Below are positions 25,120 to 33,193 of a stretch of DNA of 51,743 bases, in pieces; the stretch's first letter is position 1, and the number at the start of each line of letters is the position of its first letter. Below the pieces are notes generated by a model. It searched no databases. It saw only the letters and a program-made list of their open reading frames with translations, and had not been told where the DNA came from. The translations under genes and the position numbers were made by a program. This DNA is from CAJXVY01 sp965657575 (GTDB lineage Bacteria; Actinomycetota; Actinomycetes; Actinomycetales; Microbacteriaceae): the NCBI GenBank assembly GCA_965657575.1, contig CBFHOK010000010.1, positions 1-51,743 on the forward strand, given 5' to 3'.

Positions 25120-26295
25120 ATGAAATCAAAAATATTCGGAAGTGCTCTAGCCATAGGTATTGGCCTTGCTCTGTCAGGCTGCCAACCGGCCACCACACCC
25201 TCAGGTTTGCCAGAAGAATTTGACTTCACAGAGACCCAACCTGAGGTCGAGGAAACACAAATTGTCACCATCTGGGCACCGGCTGCTGTAACAAGCTCTC
25301 TGCAGGGAATCAGTGGGGCGTTTGAGGACGAATACGGTGTGGTCATTCAATTCTCAAATGTTGAGCTGGAGCAGATCAAGTCAAGAATTGATGCTGGGAA
25401 CTATCCCGATATCTTTTTTGGGACCCACTCCTGGACGCAGGAATTAGCGGCGGCTGGTGTTGTCGCCAAGCTCAGTGATGGAGCTTTCGGAAACATAGTT
25501 CCCGGTCAGCTGAAGCAGACCTTCAGATTCGAAGAAGATTTATTTGCAGTTCCAGTCAGTGAGCAACATGTTGCGCTTTTGTGTAATTCGGAAATTGTTC
25601 AGCAGCAACCGGATTTTGATGACTTGCAGGAGTTCGGCTTCGGCATGGCATTGGACCCTGAGCTTGGTGATCCCTATCACCTCTATCCGTTCATGAGCTC
25701 CTTCGGCTTGAGCCTTGAAAACCTGGATGAGAATAACTTTTCAGATGATGCAGGTTTCGAATTTGCTGAATGGCTTGCAAACTCCGAGGTTTTTGATCTT
25801 CAAAGCAGCTATCAGCAGGTTGTAACAAGGTTTAACTCAGGGGAGATTGGTTGTTGGCTAACTGGCCCCTGGTCGTTGAGTCAGATTGATGAATCAATCA
25901 TCGACTCTTTGGTTGTTTATTCGGTGCCCGCTGCAGGGGATAACGATCCTGTGGCGCTGATTGATGTTGCAGGGTTTTTTGTTGCAGCAAGCAGTGATGA
26001 CCCGGTTTATGCAAACAGATTGGTGATGGAGTATTTCACCAGATCAACCTCGCAGCTAGCGGTTGCAAGATCTTTATCTGGAATACCTGCGGTTGAAACA
26101 GGCGATGAACTGCTCAGTCAGTTTGCGCAAACTTCTGCTAACACCCTGCCAACTCCAGCTTCTGAATTGATTGATCAGCTCTGGCCAGTATTGGGAGCAA
26201 CGCAGGCAGAACTTATAAGAAACGAGCGGAGTTCCGATGAGGTTTGGAGTGAGTTTTTGCAGGAGTTAGAAGTATTAGTTAGAAACCAAAATTAA
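25120..26295 (+). CDS. Sugar ABC transporter substrate-binding lipoprotein
   Basis: 391-residue extracytoplasmic binding protein of the carbohydrate CUT1/MalE type (family 1 solute-binding). A lipoprotein signal ends in LALSGC (lipidated C21), a linker rich in P, T and E follows, and mature-protein features such as TIWAPAAV, NYPDIFFGTHSW and GCWLTGPWSLSQID are typical of maltose-like binders. No permease or ATPase genes adjoin it, since tRNA genes follow, so it must work with a transporter encoded elsewhere. Position across from two alpha-glucosidases suggests an alpha-glucoside ligand. Confidence 0.85.
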   Translation: MKSKIFGSALAIGIGLALSGCQPATTPSGLPEEFDFTETQPEVEETQIVTIWAPAAVTSSLQGISGAFEDEYGVVIQFSNVELEQIKSRIDAGNYPDIFFGTHSWTQELAAAGVVAKLSDGAFGNIVPGQLKQTFRFEEDLFAVPVSEQHVALLCNSEIVQQQPDFDDLQEFGFGMALDPELGDPYHLYPFMSSFGLSLENLDENNFSDDAGFEFAEWLANSEVFDLQSSYQQVVTRFNSGEIGCWLTGPWSLSQIDESIIDSLVVYSVPAAGDNDPVALIDVAGFFVAASSDDPVYANRLVMEYFTRSTSQLAVARSLSGIPAVETGDELLSQFAQTSANTLPTPASELIDQLWPVLGATQAELIRNERSSDEVWSEFLQELEVLVRNQN

Positions 26296-26345
26296 TTCAA
26301 TTGCAAGACTGATTTGGATGGTGCTAATCTTTCCTAGTTGTTTTC

Positions 26346-26417
<72 letters not shown>

Positions 26418-26439
26418 CGGTCAAATCATTGACCAACGC

Positions 26440-26513
26440 GGCGGGGTAGCTCAGGTGGTTAGAGCACACGGCTCATAATCGTGGGGTCGCGGGTTCAAGT
26501 CCCGCCCCCGCTA
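26440..26513 (+). tRNA. tRNA-Met (CAT), elongator type
   Basis: The acceptor GGCGGGG pairs with CCCCGCT, the anticodon loop CTCATAA carries CAT, and the T-arm is GCGGGTTCAAGTCCCGC. The anticodon stem lacks the three G-C pairs of initiator tRNA, so it is the elongator; a lysidine-modified tRNA-Ile2 is unlikely but not excluded. CCA is not encoded. Confidence 0.92.
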
Positions 26514-26514
26514 C

Positions 26515-26520
26515 TAGTCT
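26515..26520 (+). promoter_or_regulatory. Leaderless -10 element TAGTCT (hadA)
   Basis: TAGTCT begins two bases after the last tRNA-Met residue and ends 6 nt before the ATG at 26527. Any -35 contact would fall inside the tRNA T-arm. Confidence 0.55.
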
Positions 26521-26526
26521 TGAGAC

Positions 26527-26970
26527 ATGGTCAATCCAGAAATAATCGGAAAAACATACCCCCGAACGAGTCCCTATCTGGTCGGTAGAGAAAAAATAAA
26601 AGAGTTTGCGCTCGCAACTTTTCATTCAGAAAACTCGCCAAGCGTTTCTTTAGAGGCAAGCCAAAAAGCAGGTCACTCTGACCTGGTTGCGCCACCGACA
26701 TTTGCAATTGTGCTTCAGCAGCAGTCGCTGGAGATGGTGATTGAAGACCCAGAGGCAGAGCTGGATTTCTCAAGGGTTGTTCATGGAGACCAGGGTTTTA
26801 GATATCAAAGGCCAATTGTTGCAGGCGACAAACTGACCTCAGAGCTGAATGTTGAAAGCGTGAAAGAGCTTGCTGGAAATCAGATGATTAGTTTTCTGAC
26901 CAAAATTTTCGATGCGAATAACGAGGTCATTGCTGAGGCAACCTCAACGCTTGTTGTTAGGGGTGGCTAA
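26527..26970 (+). CDS. hadA: MaoC-like dehydratase subunit, HadA type
   Basis: 147-residue hot-dog-fold protein of the FAS1-dehydratase/MaoC N-terminal group. Features such as GKTYPRTSPYLVGREKIKEFA and DLVAPPTFAIVL match HadA, the substrate-positioning partner of (3R)-hydroxyacyl dehydratase HadAB. It lacks the catalytic Asp-His motif seen in HadB. Its place behind tRNA-Thr and tRNA-Met and before hadB mirrors the mycobacterial locus, though rpmG is absent here. The organism group is not known to make mycolates, so a general fatty-acid elongation role is inferred. Confidence 0.82.
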   Translation: MVNPEIIGKTYPRTSPYLVGREKIKEFALATFHSENSPSVSLEASQKAGHSDLVAPPTFAIVLQQQSLEMVIEDPEAELDFSRVVHGDQGFRYQRPIVAGDKLTSELNVESVKELAGNQMISFLTKIFDANNEVIAEATSTLVVRGG

Positions 26971-27359
26971 TGGAAATCGGACAGATCGTTTTTGATAAAA
27001 AACTTCACTTCACTCGTGATTCGTTGGTGAGGTATGCAGGTGCAAGTGGTGATTTCAATCCAATCCACTACCGCGATGACATTGCTCAGCAAGTAGGGCT
27101 TCCAGGAGTTCTAGCTCACGGAATGCTGACCATGGGTGCTGCCATCAGTCCGCTGTTTGATGAGTTGGGCGTTGAGGTTATTGATTACTCAGTGAGATTT
27201 TCAAAACCAGTTTTGGTTGATGCCCATGGTGGCGCCGAGTTGAATGTTTCAGCAGAGGTTGTTGAAGTTGAAGAAGGAAAAGCCAAGCTTGCGATAAAGG
27301 CAGTATTCAATGAGCAGACCGTCATGGCCAAGAGCTTTGCATGGGTGAAAAATGCCTGA
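26970..27359 (+). CDS. hadB: MaoC-like dehydratase, HadB type
   Basis: 129-residue hot-dog-fold catalytic subunit. The hydratase-2 motif is ASGDFNPIHYRDDIAQQVGLPGVLAHGMLTMG (about residues 26-57), with the catalytic Asp and His in GDFNPIHY. It is expected to pair with HadA in dehydrating (3R)-hydroxyacyl thioesters. The start overlaps the hadA stop (TAATG), which fits tight subunit coupling, and its end overlaps murB by 8 nt. Confidence 0.88.
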   Translation: MEIGQIVFDKKLHFTRDSLVRYAGASGDFNPIHYRDDIAQQVGLPGVLAHGMLTMGAAISPLFDELGVEVIDYSVRFSKPVLVDAHGGAELNVSAEVVEVEEGKAKLAIKAVFNEQTVMAKSFAWVKNA

Positions 27360-28374
27360 GCTGAGTAATTTCACTTCTATCCGCGTTGGCGGAGAACCCA
27401 AAAGCTTTATTGAAGTTTCAACTGAACGTGAACTGTTTGATGCTTGCAAGAAACTTTGGTCAACAGGCGAGGACTGGTTCATTCTGGGCGGCGGATCAAA
27501 TGTTGTTTTTGATGATGACGTTAGTGAGTTGAATATCATCAGAGTTGTCTCTACAGGTATTGAGGTAACCGAATCTGGTGACTTTGTCTTTATCAAAGCC
27601 CAAGCCGGCGAGAGCTGGGATAACTTTGTCAAATACTGCGTCGAGAATGGCTATGCGGGGATCGAAGCAATCAGCGGAGTTCCAGGAACAGTTGGAGGAT
27701 CTCCGGTTCAGAACATCGGCGCCTATGGCCAAGAGGTCAGCGAAACAATCACCAAGATTTCCTTTTTGGATTACCAAACTCGTGAAGAATTGATCTTAGA
27801 AAACGAAGATCTGAATTTCTCTTATCGAGACAGCGATATCAAACGTGGCCTAGTTGGTGCGATTGGCTGGGTTGAGTTTCGTCTGCAAAAACTTGACGGC
27901 ATGAGCATTCCAATGGCCAGTGGTCAGATAACCAACTACCTCGACAAGCCATATGGTTCTCAACTTCCACTCAAGGATGTCAGGGAGACAGTTTTGACGC
28001 TTCGGTCATCAAAGGGGATGGTGATTGACCCCAAGGACCCCAACAGTGTTTCTTGCGGAAGCTTTTTCACAAACCCAGTCGTTGACTACATCAAATCTCT
28101 GGAGTTTCCTGAGGATATGCAGAAGTGGAAAATGGATGATGATTCATTCAAGCTCTCGGCAGGTTGGCTTATTGAAAACGCAGGAATTGAAAAAGGCTTC
28201 TCACTCCCCGGTTCAAAAGCGGCTATCAGTCAAAAGCACGCTTTGGCGATAACAAACACCGGTGGTGCAACGGCAGCAGAAATATTGGAGCTTGCAAGAT
28301 ACGTTCAAGAACGGGTTGCTGCTCGCTGGGGGGTCAACTTGGTGCCAGAACCCAATCTGATTGGCTTTAGCTGA
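27352..28374 (+). CDS. murB: UDP-N-acetylenolpyruvoylglucosamine reductase MurB
   Basis: 340-residue FAD enzyme that completes UDP-MurNAc synthesis for peptidoglycan. FAD-binding segments are TSIRVGGEPK, WFILGGGSNVVF and EAISGVPGTVGGSPVQNIGAYGQE. The catalytic serine region is SCGSFFTNPVV and the C-terminal glutamate lies in PEPNLIGFS. The YRDSDIKR loop marks a type I MurB. It overlaps hadB at the start and the convergent aminotransferase by 8 nt at the end. Confidence 0.95.
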   Translation: MPELSNFTSIRVGGEPKSFIEVSTERELFDACKKLWSTGEDWFILGGGSNVVFDDDVSELNIIRVVSTGIEVTESGDFVFIKAQAGESWDNFVKYCVENGYAGIEAISGVPGTVGGSPVQNIGAYGQEVSETITKISFLDYQTREELILENEDLNFSYRDSDIKRGLVGAIGWVEFRLQKLDGMSIPMASGQITNYLDKPYGSQLPLKDVRETVLTLRSSKGMVIDPKDPNSVSCGSFFTNPVVDYIKSLEFPEDMQKWKMDDDSFKLSAGWLIENAGIEKGFSLPGSKAAISQKHALAITNTGGATAAEILELARYVQERVAARWGVNLVPEPNLIGFS

Positions 28375-29557
28375 AAAGCTTTTGAAGCCTCTGGATTCCC
28401 TCAAGCAATGGGTCATCTCCAAGCGCATAGCTCATTCGAAAATACCCGCTTGAACCAAATGCCTCACCTGGAACCATCGCCACCTCAGCCTGGTCAAGTA
28501 CGTAGTCGCATAGTTCCAGCGAGGTATTGATCTGCTTTCCTCCCCAGGTTTTGCCGAGCAGTTCCCTGACATCTGGATAGACATAAAAAGCGCCCTTGGG
28601 CTCTGGGGTTTTGACCCCTGGGATTTTTGCAAGTTCGGAAAGAATCAGTTTTCTTCTTCTATCGAAAGCTCTGAGCATCTCTCGCGCTGGTTCCTGCGGG
28701 CCGGTGAGGGCAGCAATTGCTGCACGCTGAGAAATGTTTGCAACATTGGACGACAGGTGAGATTGCAGGTTGGCTGCAGCCTTTGCAACATCTTGGGGTG
28801 CGACCATCCAGCCCAGTCTCCAACCAGTCATTGCATAGGTCTTAGCAACACCGTTGACCATGATGGTTTGTTCTGCAACCTCGGGAACAAGCTCTGTTGG
28901 GCTGTGTGCAAAGACACCGTCGTACGTTAGGTTTTGATAAATCTCATCGGCAATGATCCAAATTCCGTTATCCAATGCCCAGCGAGCGATGTCCGCGGTT
29001 TCCTGTTTTGAATAAACTGCCCCGGTTGGATTCGATGGACTAACAAACATCACTGCTTTGGTTTTGTCTGTTTTCGCCTTCTCTAGCTGCTCAACGGTGA
29101 CTTTGTACTCTTGGTCGCTTCCAGCAAAAACACTTACTTGCTTGCCACCAGCGAGTGCAATGCTTTCAGGGTAGGTGGTCCAAAAAGGTGCTGGAACAAT
29201 TACCTCATCACCTGGATCCAATATCGAAGCACATGCCTGATAGACAGCTTGCTTACCACCGTTAGTGACAACCACTTGGCTTGCTAGAACGTCAGTTCCT
29301 GAATCAACTTTGGTTTTGGCAACAATGGCGTCCTTTAGTTCTGGCAATCCAGCTGCTGGGGTATAGCGGTGGTTCTTTGGATCCTTGGCAGCAAGGATTG
29401 CTGCCTGAACTATGTGATCTGGGGTTTGGAAATCTGGCTCACCGGCGGCATAGGAAATGACATTTTTGCCATCGGCTTTCATAGCCTTGGCTTTGGTGTC
29501 AACTTTTAGAGTTGCTGATTCACTGATGGCTGCGATTCTGGCGGAGATTCGTGACAT
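28367..29557 (-). CDS. aspC: PLP-dependent aspartate/aromatic aminotransferase
   Basis: 396-residue fold-type I aminotransferase. The PLP lysine is in NGVAKTYAMTGWRLGWM near residue 235, and other markers are AAGEPDFQTPD, VVTNGGKQAVYQA and MFVSPSNPTGAVYS; the late arginine in FRMSYA should bind the substrate carboxylate. The group is aspartate:2-oxoglutarate aminotransferase (AspB/AspC, class I), though other amino acids may be used. The start ATG is 6 nt after TAGGCT, so the gene appears leaderless. Confidence 0.9.
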   Translation of the reverse strand: MSRISARIAAISESATLKVDTKAKAMKADGKNVISYAAGEPDFQTPDHIVQAAILAAKDPKNHRYTPAAGLPELKDAIVAKTKVDSGTDVLASQVVVTNGGKQAVYQACASILDPGDEVIVPAPFWTTYPESIALAGGKQVSVFAGSDQEYKVTVEQLEKAKTDKTKAVMFVSPSNPTGAVYSKQETADIARWALDNGIWIIADEIYQNLTYDGVFAHSPTELVPEVAEQTIMVNGVAKTYAMTGWRLGWMVAPQDVAKAAANLQSHLSSNVANISQRAAIAALTGPQEPAREMLRAFDRRRKLILSELAKIPGVKTPEPKGAFYVYPDVRELLGKTWGGKQINTSLELCDYVLDQAEVAMVPGEAFGSSGYFRMSYALGDDPLLEGIQRLQKLFS

Positions 29558-29563
29558 GCGATA

Positions 29564-29569
29564 AGCCTA
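29564..29569 (-). promoter_or_regulatory. Leaderless -10 element TAGGCT (aspC)
   Basis: TAGGCT on the minus strand ends 6 nt before ATG 29557, with no ribosome site between. Confidence 0.55.
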
Positions 29570-29588
29570 TAACCTGAATCGATTGCCA

Positions 29589-29618
29589 TTGCCAAAAACC
29601 CCCACAGCACACTACACT
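29589..29618 (+). promoter_or_regulatory. Candidate promoter for tRNA-Trp/secE/nusG
   Basis: TTGCCA (29589-29594), an 18-nt spacer and TACACT (29613-29618) form the best sigma-70-like pair I see in the 192 nt between aspC and tRNA-Trp. A small inverted repeat TAGATT-TCC-AATCTA lies downstream at 29669-29683. Both assignments are tentative. Confidence 0.35.
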
Positions 29619-29749
29619 TACGTAGTAGTTGACATCTGCCGCTAAATATTTTGGCAACATCACCATTTTAGATTTCCAATCTAGAAGTGTGTCTGTCGGA
29701 GTAGGGATTGAAACCAAGCCACTCCCGAGTTGCAGGCTGTCAATGTTTT

Positions 29750-29822
29750 AGGGCGGTGGCTCAATTGGTAGAGCAGCGGTCTCCAAAACCGCAGGTTGCA
29801 GGTTCGAGTCCTGTCCGCCCTG
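29750..29822 (+). tRNA. tRNA-Trp (CCA)
   Basis: A 73-nt cloverleaf. The acceptor AGGGCGG pairs with CCGCCCT, the anticodon loop holds CCA (TCTCCAAAA), and the T-arm is GCAGGTTCGAGTCCTGT. The 3' CCA is not encoded. It sits 16 nt before secE, the usual actinobacterial arrangement. Confidence 0.95.
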
Positions 29823-29838
29823 CAAGGGAAGGAAGCAA

Positions 29839-30099
29839 ATGGCAGAAGAAGAAAAGCCAAGCGAAGACCTGGTTGAAAAGGCGAAAGCCGATAGACAGGC
29901 AGCGAAGGGACCCGCGGGTCGTCTGACGTTGTTTGTGCGTCAGGTAGTTAATGAGCTTGGCAAGGTTACCCGCCCAACCAACAAGGAACTGATCAACTAC
30001 ACCTGGGTGGTGCTTGGGTTCGTTGCGGTGATGATGGTCATCATCAGCATCTTGGACTGGGCATTTTTCTCAGTAGTCGGATTTATTTTCACCCCCTAA
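29839..30099 (+). CDS. secE: Preprotein translocase subunit SecE
   Basis: 86-residue small subunit of the SecYEG protein-export channel. A charged N-terminal region (1-40) leads into the conserved amphipathic segment FVRQVVNELGKVTRPTNKEL, then a single membrane span (about 55-80). It is followed by nusG, as in most bacteria. ATG start with GGGAAGGAAG upstream. Confidence 0.95.
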   Translation: MAEEEKPSEDLVEKAKADRQAAKGPAGRLTLFVRQVVNELGKVTRPTNKELINYTWVVLGFVAVMMVIISILDWAFFSVVGFIFTP

Positions 30100-30115
30100 A
30101 GGAAAAGGTTTTACA

Positions 30116-30955
30116 TTGGCAGAGATGCAATTTTCAGAAAACTCAGCTGAGTCAGAACAGCTCACTGAGGAAACTCAGGGTGAGCCTGAGCTAGCCGAGG
30201 AGACCGCCGAGGTATCAACCGAGGCAGTCGAGGCTGACGAAGTGGTAACCGAAGAAGTTACCGCCACCGAGGTCGAGGCAGAACCAGAGGCAGCCAAAGA
30301 AGAGACCTCTGAGCCAGAAGAGATTGACCCTTACCGTGCTTTCCGCGAAGAACTTCGCAACCAGCCTGGTAAGTGGTACGTGGTTCACTCATACGCAGGT
30401 TATGAGCGCAGGGTGAAGCAGAACATCGAGACCAGGAAGCTATCGCTTGCAGGTGGAGACAGCATTCACCAGATCGAGGTTCCAATGGAGGAATCAATTG
30501 AGATCAAAAACGGTCAGCGAAAACTAGTCACCAAGGTTCGCGTGCCTGGATACGTTTTGGTCCGGATGGACATGAATGAAGACAGCTGGGCGCTTGTTCG
30601 TCACACCCCTGCGGTTACCGGTTTTGTTGGAAACAGTCAGAGCCCAACTCCACTGAGGCCAGCTGAGGCATTTGACATGTTGAAGGTATTGCACACCCCA
30701 GAAGAGCCTGAGTCAACTCAGCCAACCACTGGCGGCAAGCCAAAGGCTGGGCAGCCAGCACCAAAGAGTGTTCCGGTCAATATCGATTTCGAGATTGGCG
30801 AGAGCATTTTGATCAAGGACGGTTCATTTGCCGGCCTTCCAGGAACGATTTCCGAGATCAAGCCAGAAAGCGGCAAGGTCACGGTATTGGTATCCCTGTT
30901 TGAGCGCGAGACTCCGGTGGAGTTGAGCTTCAGCCAGGTAGGTCCACTTAACTAG
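30116..30955 (+). CDS. nusG: Transcription termination/antitermination protein NusG
   Basis: 279 residues. It binds RNA polymerase and modulates pausing, Rho termination and coupling to ribosomes. An unusually acidic N-terminal extension (about residues 1-75, mostly E, A, V and T), common in actinobacterial NusG, precedes the NGN domain (KWYVVHSYAGYERRVKQNIETR). The KOW domain (FEIGESILIKDGSFAGLPGTISEI) ends the protein, with a proline/lysine-rich linker between. The start is TTG behind AAAGGAAAAGG; ATG 30125 is an alternative. Confidence 0.95.
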   Translation: MAEMQFSENSAESEQLTEETQGEPELAEETAEVSTEAVEADEVVTEEVTATEVEAEPEAAKEETSEPEEIDPYRAFREELRNQPGKWYVVHSYAGYERRVKQNIETRKLSLAGGDSIHQIEVPMEESIEIKNGQRKLVTKVRVPGYVLVRMDMNEDSWALVRHTPAVTGFVGNSQSPTPLRPAEAFDMLKVLHTPEEPESTQPTTGGKPKAGQPAPKSVPVNIDFEIGESILIKDGSFAGLPGTISEIKPESGKVTVLVSLFERETPVELSFSQVGPLN

Positions 30956-30974
30956 GACAACAAAGGAAAGATAA

Positions 30975-31409
30975 ATGGCACCAAAGAAAAAGAAGGTATC
31001 GGGTCTGATTAAGCTTCAGATCCAAGCTGGCGCTGCAAACCCTGCGCCTCCGATTGGTCCTGCATTGGGTCAGCACGGTGTGAACATCATGGAGTTCTGC
31101 ACCGCCTACAACAATGCAACACAGGATCAGCGTGGAAACGTGATTCCAGTTGAAATCACCGTTTATGAAGATCGTTCATTCGACTTCATCCTGAAAACCC
31201 CACCTGCTGCAGAGCTGATCAAGAAAGCTGCTGGAGTTCAGAAGGGTTCATCAACACCGCACACCGACAAGGTTGGAAAGCTGAGCAAGGAAGATCTCTA
31301 CAAGATCGCCGAGACCAAGATGGCTGACCTAAACGCAAACGATGTTGAAGCCGCAGCAAAGATTGTTGCTGGTACCGCTCGCTCTATGGGAATCACCACA
31401 GAGCTCTAA
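30975..31409 (+). CDS. rplK: 50S ribosomal protein L11
   Basis: 144 residues, full length. The N-terminal IKLQIQAGAANPAPPIGPALGQHGVNIMEFC is diagnostic for L11, which binds the GTPase-associated region of 23S rRNA. The ribosome site is AAAGGAAAG. It is cotranscribed with nusG upstream and rplA downstream. Confidence 0.98.
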   Translation: MAPKKKKVSGLIKLQIQAGAANPAPPIGPALGQHGVNIMEFCTAYNNATQDQRGNVIPVEITVYEDRSFDFILKTPPAAELIKKAAGVQKGSSTPHTDKVGKLSKEDLYKIAETKMADLNANDVEAAAKIVAGTARSMGITTEL

Positions 31410-31419
31410 CAAACAATGA

Positions 31420-31450
31420 TCGTGGCAGGGGTCGCGTCCCCAGACCACGA
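31420..31450 (+). promoter_or_regulatory. Stem-loop in rplK-rplA spacer
   Basis: TCGTGG (31420-31425) pairs with CCACGA (31445-31450), and inside it GGGG (31428-31431) pairs with CCCC (31438-31441) around a TCGCGT loop, with a CA/AGA internal loop between the two helices. It lies 23 nt before the rplA ATG, has no U-tract and is therefore not a terminator. It could be a ribosomal protein L1 binding site or a processing signal. Confidence 0.5.
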
Positions 31451-31473
31451 ACTGTGACCGAAAGGAAAAGCAG

Positions 31474-32163
31474 ATGGCAAAGCGCTCAAAGGCTTATAAC
31501 GAAGCCGCAAGCAAAATCGAAGAAGGTCGGTTCTATCTACCGGCTGAAGCAGTTGCTCTAGCGAAAGAAATCGCTGGAAATAAAACAAACTCAACCGTCG
31601 AGGTTGCGCTGAAGCTGGGTGTTGACCCACGTAAGGCCGACCAGATGATTCGTGGAACCGTATCCCTACCTGCCGGAACTGGTAAGACAGCAAAGGTAGT
31701 TGTTTTCGCTCAGGGTGCCGCAGCGGAAGCAGCTAAAGAGGCAGGAGCCGATGAAGTCGGTGGAGACGAACTTATCGAAAAAGTCGCCGGTGGTTGGACC
31801 GATTTTGATGCGGCAGTAGCGACCCCAGATTTGATGGGTAAGGTTGGACGCCTTGGAAAGGTATTGGGTCCAAGAAACCTAATGCCAAACCCCAAGACCG
31901 GAACTGTCACCATGGACACCGCGAAAGCTGTTCAGGACATCAAGGGTGGTCGTATCGAGTTCAAGATCGACAAGCAGTCAAACCTGCACTTCATTGTTGG
32001 TAAGGCAAGCTTCACACCAGAGCAGTTGCAGGAGAACATCGCAACTGCACTTGAGGAGATTGTTCGCCTAAAGCCTTCAACTTCGAAGGGTCGATACATC
32101 ATGAAGGGTGCTGTTTCAACTACGTTTGGACCAGGTATCCCACTTGATGTCAGTGATCTCTAA
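31474..32163 (+). CDS. rplA: 50S ribosomal protein L1
   Basis: 229 residues, full length. Diagnostic stretches are KAYNEAASKI, the VEVALKLGVDPRKADQMIRGTVSLPAGTGK region, and MGKVGRLGKVLGPRNLMPNPKTGTV. L1 forms the ribosomal stalk that handles E-site tRNA and often represses its own operon. ATG with AAAGGAAAA. A terminator follows at once. Confidence 0.98.
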   Translation: MAKRSKAYNEAASKIEEGRFYLPAEAVALAKEIAGNKTNSTVEVALKLGVDPRKADQMIRGTVSLPAGTGKTAKVVVFAQGAAAEAAKEAGADEVGGDELIEKVAGGWTDFDAAVATPDLMGKVGRLGKVLGPRNLMPNPKTGTVTMDTAKAVQDIKGGRIEFKIDKQSNLHFIVGKASFTPEQLQENIATALEEIVRLKPSTSKGRYIMKGAVSTTFGPGIPLDVSDL

Positions 32164-32175
32164 AAAGACTCTTAG

Positions 32176-32203
32176 AAAAACCCGCCTTCGGGCGGGTTTT
32201 TTA
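32176..32203. terminator. Bidirectional terminator rplA/pfkB-like kinase
   Basis: CCCGCC-TTCG-GGCGGG (32181-32194) is flanked by A5 and T6, a textbook intrinsic terminator that works in both directions. It ends the secE-nusG-rplK-rplA transcript and that of the convergent kinase, whose stop codon lies inside the T-run. Confidence 0.95.
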
Positions 32204-33163
32204 TTGCTCTAGTTTTTGTTCAATCTCACGCAGTGTTGGCGGTTGAGCTCCTGCTCGCTCACAAGCAATCGCAGATGCTGTCACTGCAATTTTGGCTGCC
32301 CGCTCAATGTCTTCGATATCTAGTCTTTCAATTCTCTTCAGGGGTTGATCACCCAAGCCTGCGATGTTTTCAAGTTCAACTAAGAAATTGGCCATGAAGG
32401 TATCACCAGCACCAACTGTGTCTTCCAAGTCAATTTGCAGTCCAGGAACCTCTAGCTGGTCATCGCCTCTAAACAAAACAGCACCTTCAGCACCTTTGGT
32501 GACAACTACTAGCTTTGGCAATCCTCCGAGCCATTCTTTGGCGACGTCTTCTAATTCTGAATCTGGATAGAGCCATTCAATATCGGCATCGCTGGCTTTG
32601 ATAATCGTAGATATTCGATTGAGCTTTTCAACCCTTAGGCGTTCGCTTTCTGCATCCATTCCAAGTGCTGGACGGACGTTTATATCGTGACTGAGGGTGA
32701 GCAAATCAGATTCAAAGATCTCTGCCAGCCAGTTTTCAATAACTGCATTCCCTGGTGACATGGCCATGGTCAGGCAACCATATTGAACTGCACTCGCCTC
32801 CAGGTTTTGAAGAATTTCTATCGAGGGCAATTCTTCTGCTCTCCACATCCAATCAGCGGTGCTGTTGACATAGAAGCTGTAATCGGCAACGCCCTGGTCG
32901 TCAATGGAAGCAAAGGCGAGCGTTGACTGCTCCTCGGCAGAGATTGAAAGATCAAGGTTTACGCCGTTATCGGAAAGGTGCTTTTTGATTTGCTTTCCAA
33001 ACAGGTCGCCAGAGATTCGTCCTAGAAACCTATGGGGTTGTTCTCTTCTCGCTAGCGCAAGGGCCACATTGGCGTTCGCGCCACCAGGAACGGCTGTGAA
33101 TTTTTCAGGATGAGACTGGCTCTGAATCATGTCAATCAAAGCCTCGCCGATAACAACAATCAT
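32201..33163 (-). CDS. PfkB family carbohydrate kinase (fructokinase-like)
   Basis: 320 residues from ATG 33163 (MIVVIGEALIDM, the usual PfkB start); ATG 33169 would add two residues but falls between the TAACAT -10 and the expected transcript start. PfkB signature 1 is GGANANVALALARR, and signature 2 is DTVGAGDTFMANFL with the catalytic Asp in GAGD. It is a sugar kinase of the ribokinase superfamily, most likely fructokinase, but the exact sugar cannot be fixed from sequence. Confidence 0.88.
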   Translation of the reverse strand: MIVVIGEALIDMIQSQSHPEKFTAVPGGANANVALALARREQPHRFLGRISGDLFGKQIKKHLSDNGVNLDLSISAEEQSTLAFASIDDQGVADYSFYVNSTADWMWRAEELPSIEILQNLEASAVQYGCLTMAMSPGNAVIENWLAEIFESDLLTLSHDINVRPALGMDAESERLRVEKLNRISTIIKASDADIEWLYPDSELEDVAKEWLGGLPKLVVVTKGAEGAVLFRGDDQLEVPGLQIDLEDTVGAGDTFMANFLVELENIAGLGDQPLKRIERLDIEDIERAAKIAVTASAIACERAGAQPPTLREIEQKLEQ

Positions 33164-33169
33164 GCTCAT

Positions 33170-33187
33170 ATGTTAGGGGAGTAGGCT
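33170..33187. promoter_or_regulatory. Back-to-back leaderless -10 elements
   Basis: Minus-strand TAACAT (33170-33175) ends 6 nt before ATG 33163 of the kinase. Plus-strand TAGGCT (33182-33187) ends 6 nt before ATG 33194. Only six bases separate the two hexamers. Confidence 0.5.
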
Positions 33188-33193
33188 TGAGTT

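Noticed and set aside
26440..26513. tRNA with CAT anticodon as initiator tRNA or tRNA-Ile2
   Set aside because: The anticodon stem lacks the initiator GGG/CCC pairs, and position beside tRNA-Thr matches elongator tRNA-Met in other actinobacteria.
29669..29683. Inverted repeat TAGATT-TCC-AATCTA before tRNA-Trp
   Set aside because: Short AT-rich arms could arise by chance; no T-run and no regulator suggested, so it is mentioned only with the candidate promoter.
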